NCBI RefSeq assembly: GCF_004310295.1
Contig: NZ_SISB01000031.1
Span: 1 to 64,000, forward strand
Direction: 5' to 3'
DNA from: Pseudomonas sp. BGI-2
GTDB lineage: Bacteria; Pseudomonadota; Gammaproteobacteria; Pseudomonadales; Pseudomonadaceae
Length of the DNA stretch: 64,000 nucleotides
Within the stretch, counting starts at the first letter, position 1; each line of letters starts with the position of its first letter. Positions 45,202 through 54,372 of this stretch are shown here, piece after piece. The position numbers were made by a program, and so were the translations under genes. Under the pieces are notes generated by a model. The model had not been told where the DNA came from and did no database searches. It saw only the letters and a program-made list of their open reading frames with translations.

Positions 45202-47241
45202 ATGGCCGCCGCTCATTACCCGCACCTGTTGGCCCCGCTGGACCTGGGTTTTACCACGCTGCGCAACCGCACCTTGATGGGTTCGATGCACACCGGTCTT
45301 GAGGAGAAGCCCGGCGGTTTCGAACGCATGGCGGCGTACTTCGCCGAGCGTGCTCGCGGCGGTGTTGGCCTGATGGTCACCGGCGGCATTGGCCCGAACG
45401 ATGAGGGCGGGGTGTATTCCGGCGCGGCCAAACTGACCACCGAGGAAGAAGCACTCAAGCACCAGATCGTGACTCGTGCGGTGCATGAGGCGGGCGGCAA
45501 GATCTGCATGCAGATCCTCCACGCCGGTCGTTATGCCTACAGCCCGAAACAGGTCGCACCGAGCGCCATTCAGGCACCGATCAACCCGTTCAAGCCTAAA
45601 GAGCTGGACGAGGAAGGCATCGAGAAGCAGATCAGCGATTTCGTCACCTGCTCGACCCTGGCACAAAAAGCCGAGTACGACGGCGTCGAGATCATGGGCT
45701 CGGAAGGGTATTTCATTAACCAGTTCCTCGCCGCCCACACCAACCACCGCACCGACCGTTGGGGCGGCAGCTACGAAAACCGTATGCGCCTGCCGGTGGA
45801 AATCGTCCGACGCGTACGTGAAGCCACAGGCCCGAACTTCATCATTATCTTCCGCCTGTCGATGCTCGACCTGGTGGAAGGCGGCAGCACTTGGGAAGAG
45901 ATCGTGACCCTGGCCAAAGCCATCGAGCAGGCCGGTGCGACCATCATCAACACCGGCATTGGCTGGCACGAAGCGCGGATTCCGACCATCGCCACCAAAG
46001 TGCCGCGTGCGGCGTTCAGCAAAGTCACCGCCAAGCTGCGCGGTTCGGTGAACATTCCGCTGATCACCACCAACCGCATCAACACCCCGGAAGTGGCCGA
46101 GCAGATTCTGGCCGAAGGTGATGCCGACATGGTCTCCATGGCGCGGCCGTTCCTCGCTGACCCGGATTTCGTCAACAAGGCGGCCGCTGGCCGTGGCGAT
46201 GAAATCAACACCTGCATCGGTTGCAACCAGGCGTGCCTGGATCACACTTTCGGCGGCAAGTTGACCAGCTGCCTGGTGAACCCACGCGCGTGCCATGAAA
46301 CCGAGCTCAACTACCTGCCGGTGCAGCACATCAAGAAAATCGCCGTGGTCGGTGCCGGTCCTGCGGGCCTGTCCGCGGCCACGGTGGCGGCCGAGCGGGG
46401 TCACGCGGTGACGCTGTTTGATTCGGCCAGCGAGATTGGCGGTCAGTTCAACATTGCCAAGCGTGTACCGGGCAAGGAAGAGTTCTTCGAAACCCTGCGT
46501 TACTTCAACCGCAAGCTGCAGACCACCAACGTCGAGGTGTGCCTGAACACCCGTGTCGACGTGGCAAAACTGGTTGAGGGCGGTTACGACGAAATCATCC
46601 TGGCCACCGGCATTGCCCCAAGAACTCCGGCGATTCCTGGCGTTGAAAACGCCAAGGTGCTGAGCTACCTGGACGTGATCCTGGAGCGGAAACCGGTGGG
46701 CAAGCGGGTGGCGGTGATTGGCGCGGGCGGTATCGGTTTCGACGTGTCGGAATTCCTCGTTCACCAAGGCGTGGCCACCAGTCAGGACCGCGAAGCGTTC
46801 TGGAAAGAGTGGGGCATCGACACGCATCTGGAAGCGCGCGGCGGTGTCGCCGGTATCAAGGCTGAACCGCATGCACCGGCGCGGGAAGTGTTCCTGCTGC
46901 AACGCAAAAAGTCCAAGGTCGGTGACGGCCTGGGCAAGACTACGGGCTGGATTCATCGCACCGGTCTGAAGAACAAGCAGGTGCAGATGCTCAACAGCGT
47001 TGAGTACCTGAAAATCGACGACGAAGGCCTGCACATCCGCATCGGCGAAACCGGCGAGCCGCAGGTGCTGCCGGTGGACAACATCGTGATCTGCGCCGGG
47101 CAGGATCCGCTGCGTGAATTGCAGGACGGTTTGGTGGCAGCGGGGCAGAACGTGCATTTGATCGGTGGCGCGGACGTGGCGGCGGAGCTGGATGCCAAGC
47201 GCGCGATCAATCAGGGTTCGCGGTTGGCTGCGCAGTTGTAA
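45202..47241 (+). CDS. fadH: NADPH-dependent 2,4-dienoyl-CoA reductase
   Basis: Flavin/iron-sulfur enzyme needed to degrade unsaturated fatty acids with even-position double bonds. N-terminal old-yellow-enzyme barrel (about 1-330), 4Fe-4S ligands Cys338, Cys341, Cys345 and Cys357 (CIGCNQAC), and a C-terminal FAD/NADPH domain starting AVVGAGPAGLSAA near residue 379. 679 residues, full length. ATG at 45202 follows GGAG; the frame opens four codons earlier. Confidence 0.96.
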   Translation: MAAAHYPHLLAPLDLGFTTLRNRTLMGSMHTGLEEKPGGFERMAAYFAERARGGVGLMVTGGIGPNDEGGVYSGAAKLTTEEEALKHQIVTRAVHEAGGKICMQILHAGRYAYSPKQVAPSAIQAPINPFKPKELDEEGIEKQISDFVTCSTLAQKAEYDGVEIMGSEGYFINQFLAAHTNHRTDRWGGSYENRMRLPVEIVRRVREATGPNFIIIFRLSMLDLVEGGSTWEEIVTLAKAIEQAGATIINTGIGWHEARIPTIATKVPRAAFSKVTAKLRGSVNIPLITTNRINTPEVAEQILAEGDADMVSMARPFLADPDFVNKAAAGRGDEINTCIGCNQACLDHTFGGKLTSCLVNPRACHETELNYLPVQHIKKIAVVGAGPAGLSAATVAAERGHAVTLFDSASEIGGQFNIAKRVPGKEEFFETLRYFNRKLQTTNVEVCLNTRVDVAKLVEGGYDEIILATGIAPRTPAIPGVENAKVLSYLDVILERKPVGKRVAVIGAGGIGFDVSEFLVHQGVATSQDREAFWKEWGIDTHLEARGGVAGIKAEPHAPAREVFLLQRKKSKVGDGLGKTTGWIHRTGLKNKQVQMLNSVEYLKIDDEGLHIRIGETGEPQVLPVDNIVICAGQDPLRELQDGLVAAGQNVHLIGGADVAAELDAKRAINQGSRLAAQL

Positions 47242-47253
47242 TCAACTCAATCC

Positions 47254-47388
47254 CTGTGGCGAGGGGGCTTGCCCCCGTTTGGGCGCGAAGCGGCCACCGC
47301 TTTTTCCTGCAAAACCGTATCTGCCTATTTGCGACTGCTTCGCAGCCGAACGGGGCGGTGCGGCGGTCCGACAAGCCCCCTCGCCACA
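47254..47388. repeat. long REP pair (class B variant)
   Basis: Inverted arms CTGTGGCGAGGGGGCTTGCC and CAAGCCCCCTCGCCACA, with an inner GGGCGCGAAGCGGC / CTTCGCAGCCGAACGGG. It combines the inner part of class B with a class A-like GGCTTGCC arm. Confidence 0.85.
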
Positions 47389-47430
47389 AGGGCTGCTAAG
47401 ATGCCGGCTCTTCACCCAGAGCCGGCATCA

Positions 47431-48357
47431 ATGTTTCCCCCTCCGAACAACTGGCTACCCCAAGCCCCACTTGAACCCCTTCACCTCGATTGGCTCACCG
47501 CAGCCAACATCGAAGTCGCCATCCTGCGCCTCGACCAGATCGACCCACTGATCAGCGGCAACAAATGGTTCAAACTCATCGAACACCTCAACGCCGCTGA
47601 CCAGATCGGTGCCCAGGGCATCATCAGCCTGGGCGGTGCGCATTCCAATCATCTGCATGCACTGGCAGCCGCCGGTAAACGTTTCGATTTCAAAACGGTC
47701 GGCCTGCTGCGCGGTCATGCGCAAGAGACGCCGACGGTGAAGGACTTGCAAGCGTTCGGCATGCAGTTGCACTGGTTGGGTTATGGCGGCTATCGAGCGC
47801 GACACGAACCGGGTTTCTGGCAGCCGTGGCAGGCGCAGTATCCCGACCTGCATCCGGTGCCCGAAGGTGGCGGTGGTCTGCGTGGCGCGCGGGGTTGCAT
47901 GCCGTTGAAGGCAATGGTCCTCGAGCAACTGGGCAACCTGGGCTGGAGCGATTACGACGGTTGGTGGCTGGCCTGCGGAACCGGAACGACTCTGGCCGGC
48001 CTGGTACTGGCCGAGGCGAGCGAACATCCGGTGTTTGGCGCGCTCGCAGTGCCCGACGATCATGGCGTGGCGCAGCAGGTTGAATCGATTGTGCGAGAGG
48101 CGGGTTTGCAGGAACCGGCTTATGAACTGTTCGACGCCAGCCGTGGCGGCTTTGCCAAAGTCGATCAGCTGTTACTCGACTTTATCGACCAGACTGAACA
48201 GGCCACAGGTATCCCCCTCGAACCGCTGTACACCGGCAAAGCATTGCTGATGCTCAAGCAGCAAGTCGAGGCTGGAAGATTCAACAAGGGCACGCGGCTG
48301 ATCTTCATCCATACCGGCGGTTTGCAGGGCCGCCGGGGATTCCACCCAAAAACCTGA
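47431..48357 (+). CDS. PLP-dependent deaminase/D-cysteine desulfhydrase family protein
   Basis: A 308-residue fold-type II PLP enzyme of the ACC deaminase/D-cysteine desulfhydrase family. The PLP lysine lies in ISGNKWFKL, followed by the GGAHSNHLHALAAAG phosphate-binding segment and a C-terminal FIHTGGLQG. Substrates in the family are D-cysteine, ACC or other D-amino acids; the motif set does not settle which. An in-frame ATG at 47401 would add ten residues. Confidence 0.88.
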   Translation: MFPPPNNWLPQAPLEPLHLDWLTAANIEVAILRLDQIDPLISGNKWFKLIEHLNAADQIGAQGIISLGGAHSNHLHALAAAGKRFDFKTVGLLRGHAQETPTVKDLQAFGMQLHWLGYGGYRARHEPGFWQPWQAQYPDLHPVPEGGGGLRGARGCMPLKAMVLEQLGNLGWSDYDGWWLACGTGTTLAGLVLAEASEHPVFGALAVPDDHGVAQQVESIVREAGLQEPAYELFDASRGGFAKVDQLLLDFIDQTEQATGIPLEPLYTGKALLMLKQQVEAGRFNKGTRLIFIHTGGLQGRRGFHPKT

Positions 48358-48398
48358 AGCACGCATCGCCACAGCGTCAGTGTTTTCAGTGCCCTTGT

Positions 48399-48947
48399 TC
48401 ATCCACGCTTGGGCATCATCCGCAGCAGCGTGTTATCGCCCACCACATAGTGGTGATAAATCCCCGCCACCGCGTGCAGGCCGATCAGCCAATACCCGAT
48501 GGTGCCGCCCAGCACATGCCAGCCCTCGATTTGCTTGGCCAGCGCCTTGTCCTCCGAGACCAGCAACGGCAGGTCAAAGCCATAAAACATCACCTGATGA
48601 CCCTTGGCGCTGGTTACCAGCCATCCAAGAATCGGCATCGCAATCATGAAAATATACAACGCCCAGTGCATCAGTCTGGCCAGCACGGTCTGCCAGTGCG
48701 GCGAGGCCGGGAAGATCTGTGGTGCCGGGCCCAGGCTGCGAGCGATCAACCGCAACCAGACCAACACGAATACCGTCAAGCCGAGCATGAAGTGCGATTC
48801 AACGATCAACGTCCGGCCACCGCTGCCCTTGGGAAAGATCCCGCGAAACTCGATACAGGCGTAAACCAGCGCCAGCAGAACCAGCATCAACCAATGCAGC
48901 GCGATCGACACAGTGCTGTAGCGTGAGTCGGAATTTTTCCACGGCAT
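48399..48947 (-). CDS. cytochrome b561
   Basis: A 182-residue inner-membrane diheme cytochrome of the bacterial b561 (CybB) type with four membrane segments. Candidate heme ligands are His17 (SIALHWLML) and conserved histidines in later helices (ESHFMLG, LMHWALY, GLHAVAGIYHH). In E. coli CybB acts as superoxide:quinone oxidoreductase; the same is plausible here. Confidence 0.92.
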   Translation of the reverse strand: MPWKNSDSRYSTVSIALHWLMLVLLALVYACIEFRGIFPKGSGGRTLIVESHFMLGLTVFVLVWLRLIARSLGPAPQIFPASPHWQTVLARLMHWALYIFMIAMPILGWLVTSAKGHQVMFYGFDLPLLVSEDKALAKQIEGWHVLGGTIGYWLIGLHAVAGIYHHYVVGDNTLLRMMPKRG

Positions 48948-49089
48948 ACGGTGTTCCTCACAGGTCGGCCACCGTTCTTGGTCGACGGTGTTCCTTAACT
49001 GTAAGCCTGATTCGAGGGGTCTGCCTGATCCTGGTCAAGGTTCAATGCTCTGGTTCAGGTAACAGACAGAAAAAAGCACCGCTGTCCCT

Positions 49090-49181
49090 TGTAGGAGCGA
49101 GGCTTGCCCGCGAAGGCGTCTGCACATTCAACAGGGATGTCGGCTGGTAGAACGTCTTCGCGGGCAAGCCTCGCTCCTACA
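49090..49181. repeat. REP inverted pair (class A)
   Basis: Arms TGTAGGAGCGAGGCTTGCCC and complement with a centre of about 40 bases, between the cytochrome b561 gene and phnX. Confidence 0.9.
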
Positions 49182-49206
49182 GAGGACAGCGGTGCTTTTG
49201 GGTGGA

Positions 49207-50034
49207 TCAACTGCTTTGCGGCATCTCACCCTTGGCCAGACGCTTGTTGATGTCGGCGATCACTTGCGGCAAGTCGGTGATGGTGTCGATCATGTAGTGC
49301 GGTCGTGAGCCTTCGAACAGTGCGTGGATGCGTTTGCGTTCACTGTCGAGTTCGTCGCTGCCAAGGGCGCGGAAGCCTTCGTAGTCCAGACCCAGCGCGT
49401 TACCGGAGCAGATCAGCGCCACGGTCCACATACCGGCACGACGACCTTCGAGAATGCCCGGCACGGTGTCGTCGATCTTCACGCAAGCCGCGACATCGTC
49501 GATGCCCAACGCAATCACGTTGGCCAGTGCCTGGGCTGGCCATGGGCGGCCGTTAGGTACTTCGTCAGTGGCGACTACGTGGTCGGCAACGTAACCGTTG
49601 GTGGCGGCCAGTTCGACCACTTTGTCCATGACCTGTTTCGGGTAACCGGAGCAGGAACCGATCTTGATCCCTTGCTGACGCAGGGTGGCGATGGTGTCGA
49701 GTGCGCCCGGAATCAGTGCCGAGTGCTCGGCGATTTTTTCGATTTGCAGTGGCATGAAACGTTTGTAGATGGCGGTGACGTCATCGTCGGTCGGTGTGCG
49801 GCCGAACACGGCGCGATAACGCTCGGCAACTTCCGGCTGGTCGCACAGGGTACGAATGTGGTCCCACTTGCCCATGCCCATCGGCCCGCGGGCCTCTTCG
49901 ATGGACACCTGGACGTCGAACTCGGCGAAGGCTTCGACAAAAATCTGCGTCGGCGCGAAGGAGCCGAAGTCGACCACGGTGCCGGCCCAGTCGAGGATGG
50001 CGGCCTGGAGTTTGGTTGGGTTGTTGTAATTCAT
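49207..50034 (-). CDS. phnX: phosphonoacetaldehyde hydrolase
   Basis: HAD-superfamily phosphonatase that splits phosphonoacetaldehyde into acetaldehyde and phosphate, the second step of 2-aminoethylphosphonate use. The nucleophile is Asp15 (AILDWAGTV) and the Schiff-base lysine specific to this enzyme is Lys56 (MGMGKWDHI). 275 residues from the ATG at 50034, with AGGAA upstream. phnW is upstream on the same strand, separated by a REP repeat. Confidence 0.96.
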   Translation of the reverse strand: MNYNNPTKLQAAILDWAGTVVDFGSFAPTQIFVEAFAEFDVQVSIEEARGPMGMGKWDHIRTLCDQPEVAERYRAVFGRTPTDDDVTAIYKRFMPLQIEKIAEHSALIPGALDTIATLRQQGIKIGSCSGYPKQVMDKVVELAATNGYVADHVVATDEVPNGRPWPAQALANVIALGIDDVAACVKIDDTVPGILEGRRAGMWTVALICSGNALGLDYEGFRALGSDELDSERKRIHALFEGSRPHYMIDTITDLPQVIADINKRLAKGEMPQSS

Positions 50035-50079
50035 GGTGATCAAATTCCTGTGATAACTGACTGTTTGGGAGCCGCTTTT

Positions 50080-50168
50080 TGTGGGAGCGGGCTTGCTCGC
50101 GAAGGCGGTGTATCAGTCGACATCAAGTTGAATGTCAGTCCGCTTTCGCGAGCAAGCCCGCTCCCACA
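50080..50168. repeat. REP inverted pair (class A) within the phnW-phnX operon
   Basis: Arms TGTGGGAGCGGGCTTGCTCG and complement, between phnW and phnX. In an operon such a hairpin could lower phnX message relative to phnW (inference). Confidence 0.9.
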
Positions 50169-50186
50169 GGGGGAATGTGGTGTTGT

Positions 50187-51296
50187 TTAGATCTCTAACA
50201 CTTCCATCTCGCGCAGCACTTCGGCAATCGCCGCCACGGCCGCGTGCATCTCGGCCTGGTTGACGTGTCCGATGCAGCCGACGCGGAAGGTGTCGACCTG
50301 GGTCAATTTGCCGGGGTAGAGGATGAAACCCTTGGCCTTGACCCGTTCGTAGAATTCCTTGAACTGGTATCGCGGATCTTTCGGCGCGTGGAAGGTGACG
50401 ATGATCGGTGCCTGGATCGCGGCGGGCAGAAAGCTGTGCAAGCCGAGTTTGGCCATGTCATCGAGCAGCACCTGGCAGTTGTTGGCATAGCGTTGATGCC
50501 GCGCCGGCAAACCGCCTTCTTCGTTGTACTGCAGCAGGGCTTCGTGCAACGCGGCGACCACGTGGGTCGGCGGCGTGAAGCGCCACTGGCCGGTCTTGGC
50601 CATGTAGGCGTGCTGGTCGAACAAATCCATCGCCAAGGAGTGCGAGTTGCCGGCCGCGTTGGCCAGCGCGTCTTTGCGAGCGAAGACAAAACCCATGCCC
50701 GGCACACCTTCCAGGCATTTGCCCGAGGCGGCGATCAGCGCGTCGAAGGGCACCTGTTGTGCGTCGATCGGCAACGCGCCGAAGGAACTCATGGCGTCGA
50801 TGATCAGGCGTTTGCCGTGTTGCGCGATGACGCGGGCGATTTCCGGCAGCGGGTTGAGGATACCGGTGCTGGTCTCGCAGTGAATCAGCGCGACGTGGGT
50901 GATGCTCGCATCGGCCCGCAGCAGACGGTCGACGTCGGCGGTGGTGGTCGGTTCGTCTTCGGCGGTTTCGAAGGTGCTGAAGGGGCGGCCGAGCACTTCG
51001 CAGATTTTCGCCAGGCGTTTGCCGTAGGCGCCATTGATCAGCACCAGCACTTTGCCGTCGCGGGGCACCAGGGTGCCGATTGCTGCTTCGACGGCGAAGG
51101 TGCCGCTGCCTTGCAGGGGTACGCAGTGGTGGCTGTCGCCGCCGTTGATGATCGTCAGCAATTGCTCGCACAGGCTGGCGGTCAGTTGATTGAAGCGGTC
51201 ATCCCATGAACCCCAGTCGACCATCATCGCCTGACGGGTGCGGGCCGATGTGGTCAGTGGGCCGGGGGTGAGCAGGATTGGCTCGGCAGTGCTCAT
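50187..51296 (-). CDS. phnW: 2-aminoethylphosphonate-pyruvate transaminase
   Basis: PLP-dependent class V aminotransferase that turns 2-aminoethylphosphonate and pyruvate into phosphonoacetaldehyde and alanine. PLP lysine Lys193 (IAASGKCLEG) and the cofactor-contacting Asp167 (IIDAMSSFG) are present; the N-terminus MSTAEPILLTPGPLTTS is typical. 369 residues. First gene of the phnW-phnX operon and divergent from a LysR regulator. Confidence 0.96.
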   Translation of the reverse strand: MSTAEPILLTPGPLTTSARTRQAMMVDWGSWDDRFNQLTASLCEQLLTIINGGDSHHCVPLQGSGTFAVEAAIGTLVPRDGKVLVLINGAYGKRLAKICEVLGRPFSTFETAEDEPTTTADVDRLLRADASITHVALIHCETSTGILNPLPEIARVIAQHGKRLIIDAMSSFGALPIDAQQVPFDALIAASGKCLEGVPGMGFVFARKDALANAAGNSHSLAMDLFDQHAYMAKTGQWRFTPPTHVVAALHEALLQYNEEGGLPARHQRYANNCQVLLDDMAKLGLHSFLPAAIQAPIIVTFHAPKDPRYQFKEFYERVKAKGFILYPGKLTQVDTFRVGCIGHVNQAEMHAAVAAIAEVLREMEVLEI

Positions 51297-51411
51297 TCTT
51301 GTGTCCTCGCAAAAGCTCTCTGTGGGATGAAGCTACGGGACATAAATTGCAATTTCGGGTGCTATCAATCAAATTGTTTGTTGTTATGCCAGCCATCAGT
51401 GAGAGTTATTC

Positions 51412-52275
51412 ATGAACCTGTTCCAGCTTCGAGCCTTTGACGCCGTGGCCCGCGAAGGCAGCTTCACCCGCGCTGCCGAGCGGCTGTTCATCAGCCAACC
51501 GGCGGTCACCGGGCACATCAAGGCCCTGGAGGAGCATTACCAGATCACCTTGCTGCGCCGCACCGCGCGACGAGTGGAGCTGACGGAGGAGGGCACCAAG
51601 CTGGCGGCGATCACCCGGGCGATGTTCGGCCTGGCCGAGGAAGCGCAAGTGCTGCTGGAAGCGAATCGACAGTTGCTGACCGGTCGTTTGGAAGTGGCGG
51701 CGGACGGGCCGCACATGGTGATGCCGATGCTGGCAAGTCTACGGGCGCGGTATCCGGGGATCACCGTGAATCTGCGGTTGGGCAATGCTCAGGAAACGCT
51801 GGCGGCGTTGTTGTCCGAGCATGCCGACGTGGCCGTGTTGACTGAAGTCGAGCCGCGCAAAGGCCTGCACCTGCAAGCGTTGAACGAATCACGGATTTGC
51901 GCGCTGGTGCCTGAAAGTCATCCTTGGGCCAAGGCGTCCAAGGGCGTGAAGCTCAAGGAGCTGGATCAGGTGATTATGGTATTGCGTGAACCGAGTTCGA
52001 TTACCCGACGGACGTTCGATGAGGCTTGCGCGATGGCGTCGGTCAATCCCAGGGTGTTGCTGGAGCTGGACAGTCGCGAGGCGGTGACCGAGGCCGTGGC
52101 GGCGGAGTTGGGCGTTGGGGTGGTGTCGTCTGTGGAAGTCAGTCATGACCCGAGGGTGGCGGCGGTGCCGATTCTGGGTGAAGGGTTGGTTAACCGGCAC
52201 ATGATCGGGTGCATGGAACGGCGGCGGGATTTGCGTTTGATTCGGGCGTTTTTCGAGTTGACGCCAGTCAGGTAA
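51412..52275 (+). CDS. LysR-type regulator of the phnWX operon
   Basis: A 287-residue LysR protein (MNLFQLRAFDAVAREGSFTR, SQPAVTGHIKALEEHYQ; effector domain from about residue 90). It is divergent from phnW with a 115-base gap and is probably the 2-aminoethylphosphonate-responsive activator of phnWX, as found in other Pseudomonas. The regulatory link is inferred from position. Confidence 0.9.
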   Translation: MNLFQLRAFDAVAREGSFTRAAERLFISQPAVTGHIKALEEHYQITLLRRTARRVELTEEGTKLAAITRAMFGLAEEAQVLLEANRQLLTGRLEVAADGPHMVMPMLASLRARYPGITVNLRLGNAQETLAALLSEHADVAVLTEVEPRKGLHLQALNESRICALVPESHPWAKASKGVKLKELDQVIMVLREPSSITRRTFDEACAMASVNPRVLLELDSREAVTEAVAAELGVGVVSSVEVSHDPRVAAVPILGEGLVNRHMIGCMERRRDLRLIRAFFELTPVR

Positions 52276-52289
52276 ACCGAGGTGCGACC

Positions 52290-52380
52290 TTCGCGGGCAA
52301 GCCACGCTCCCACAGGGATTTATGTTGGCCGAAAATGTTGTGTACGACGCAAACCTGTGGGAGCGGGCTTGCTCGCGAAG
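52290..52380. repeat. REP inverted pair (class A)
   Basis: Arms TTCGCGGGCAAGCCACGCTC and TGTGGGAGCGGGCTTGCTCG around a GTTGGCCGAAAATGTTG spacer. It abuts the truncated FAD-oxidoreductase remnant. Confidence 0.88.
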
Positions 52381-52399
52381 TGGCCAGACCTGCCTACAC

Positions 52400-52812
52400 A
52401 CAGCCTGAGCGAGTTCTTTCCGGCGTTTGCCGAGGTCAAGGTCGAGGCGACATGGAACGGCCCGTCGGACCGTTCAGTAACCGGTTTGCCGTTCTTCGGC
52501 CAGATGAGTGCCAGCGGTAACGTGTTTTACGGTTTCGGTTATTCTGGCAGCGGCGTCGGTCCGTGCCATATGGGCGGGCAGATCCTCGCCTCAATGGTTC
52601 AGGGGCTGGACAACGCCTGGACCCGTTCGCCCTTGGTGAATGGCCCGTTGGGCTTCTTTCCGCCGGAACCGATTCGTTACCTCGGCTCATTAATGGTGCG
52701 CAACGCCATTCGCCGCAAGGAGCGCGCCGAGGACCACGGCCGTCGGCCGCGGCATCTGGATGTGCGTCTGGCCAAGTTCGCGGCGGCGGCAGGCAAGGCT
52801 GACAAGGGCTGA
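52400..52812 (+). pseudogene. C-terminal remnant of an FAD-dependent oxidoreductase
   Basis: From about 52400 the frame reads FFPAFAEVKVEATWNGPSDR, then TGLPFFG, FYGFGYSGSGVGPCHMGGQI and ends AKFAAAAGKADKG. This matches the last third of DadA/PuuB-like amino-acid oxidoreductases. The FAD-binding N-terminus is missing, and the sequence begins about 20 bases after a REP repeat. There is no suitable start, so it is a pseudogene. Similar oxidoreductases occur beside phosphonate genes, so it may be a lost part of the phn locus (inference). Confidence 0.8.
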
Positions 52813-54141
52813 TCAGTCCTGACGGTTGACCAGCCAATCGAGCAGCAAGCGGCCATCGCCGCGTGGCGGTCGAGCGAGTCGAGGCGCTGGCGGGTTGCTC
52901 GCAGTGGCACACAGCACAGGGCGATCCGGGTCGCTGTCGAGAAAACTGATGAGCACTTCGGTGCCGGCGAGTGGCAGCCTGGACGGGTCGATCCGACCGT
53001 CCGGCGCGGCGAGGGCCACGGGTAGCCAGAGGCCGGTGGATTGATCGTCATCGGCCTGCGCGGTGGGCCACAACCGCACCTCAATCCGTCCTTGTTCATC
53101 CAGCACCGCCGGCTGCCCGACCGGGCCCAGCACTCGCGCCGTCTGATAACCCGGAATACTCGGTCTGGCCTGCGTGAGCGCAGGCCGGAACACCGTGGAC
53201 CACGGAATGGCGCTGAACTGATTGCTGTAATGCCGGGTCATGTCGAATGTGTCCTCGGCGAGAATCGACGGCTGTTGGCCCTGATGCCGGATCTCGGTCA
53301 GCAGCCACTGATCGTTGAAGTTCGGGATGGGATGTTCTGACACTTGCACGATGCTTCCACTGCGCACATCACAGTGATTGCTTTGCCCTTGAATCTGCCG
53401 ATGCCGGCAGCGCAGGCGTTCAAGTGAGCGACGACTCGATTGCTCACGCTCGAGCTGTTGCGGCGCAGGCGATGCGGTGAGTGGGGGCGAGGCGTGACGC
53501 TGGAACAATTCACTGATTACCGGCGCGCTGGTGCGATGGGGGGACTCGTCGTAAAAGGGCATCAAAAGCGGTTCCTGGGGGAAGCTCAGGCTGTCATCCG
53601 CCAGCACCAGCATGTGGCTGTCGCGCTGATGTTCGAAGTGGTAGTGGATGCCTTCTTCTTCGCAGAGCCGTTGGAGGAACGCCAGGTCGGTCTCTTCAAA
53701 CTGAATGCAAAACGGACGGACTGGGTAGCGCCCGTTCGGCAGGTCAAAGCGGACGCTGTCTTCGGGGATCGCATTTTCTGCGAGCAACTGGCGCAGGATG
53801 GCGGGCACGCCGAGTTGATGAAAGACCCGACGACAAGGTTGCCGGTCCAGCTGTAGAAGCCAGGGCACCAGCACCAAGTGGTAGCCGACCCGGTGCGGCC
53901 CACGATACTCGCGACTGGCGGTGTGCAAGAGGCCATGAATGCCGGTTTCATCCCCCAGGCTCAGGAACGCCGATTGCTGGAGCAACTGCTCGAGGTTCAT
54001 GGCCGGTGCCAGCCCGATCACTTCGATCTCAAAACGATAGGGCTGGTTGATACTTTCTCGGCCACTGAACTGCAGCACCTGCAGAATCAAACCGCTGTCC
54101 AGGAGGGTCAGGGTGTAGGGACTTTCCTTGTCGTTGTGCAT
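52813..54141 (-). CDS. short VgrG-type T6SS spike protein
   Basis: A 442-residue VgrG (TssI), tip of the type VI secretion needle. The gp27-like N-terminal region (LQVLQFSGRESINQPYRFEI, FCIQFEETDLAFLQRLCEEE GIHYHFEH) and the OB-fold (GPVGQPAVLDEQGRIEVRLW) are present, then PLAGTEVLISFLDSDPDRPV. The C-terminal needle repeats and effector extension found in typical 600-700-residue VgrGs are largely absent. No other T6SS gene is in the window. Alternative starts are at 54159 and 54189. Confidence 0.82.
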   Translation of the reverse strand: MHNDKESPYTLTLLDSGLILQVLQFSGRESINQPYRFEIEVIGLAPAMNLEQLLQQSAFLSLGDETGIHGLLHTASREYRGPHRVGYHLVLVPWLLQLDRQPCRRVFHQLGVPAILRQLLAENAIPEDSVRFDLPNGRYPVRPFCIQFEETDLAFLQRLCEEEGIHYHFEHQRDSHMLVLADDSLSFPQEPLLMPFYDESPHRTSAPVISELFQRHASPPLTASPAPQQLEREQSSRRSLERLRCRHRQIQGQSNHCDVRSGSIVQVSEHPIPNFNDQWLLTEIRHQGQQPSILAEDTFDMTRHYSNQFSAIPWSTVFRPALTQARPSIPGYQTARVLGPVGQPAVLDEQGRIEVRLWPTAQADDDQSTGLWLPVALAAPDGRIDPSRLPLAGTEVLISFLDSDPDRPVLCATASNPPAPRLARPPRGDGRLLLDWLVNRQD

Positions 54142-54372
54142 CGAACGCGCTTCTGCCATGGAATATGGGCGCAGAGGGTACGAAACCACGGCCCTTTATA
54201 GTCACCGCAAATCGACTTTTCAGAATCGCCCTACAAGCGCTGGTGAAGATGTCGATTCGTCATGCCGGTGAGCCGGGTGGAATTTTTGGTCGATTGCCAA
54301 CTTTAGGCCGTATAAACTTGCGCAAAGCGTCGGCCAATAGATGTCTCGGCGCCACAGATAAGAGAGTGAGTA

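Noticed and set aside
45196..47157. 653-codon opposite-strand frame over fadH
   Set aside because: Antisense of a complete, motif-bearing fadH gene.
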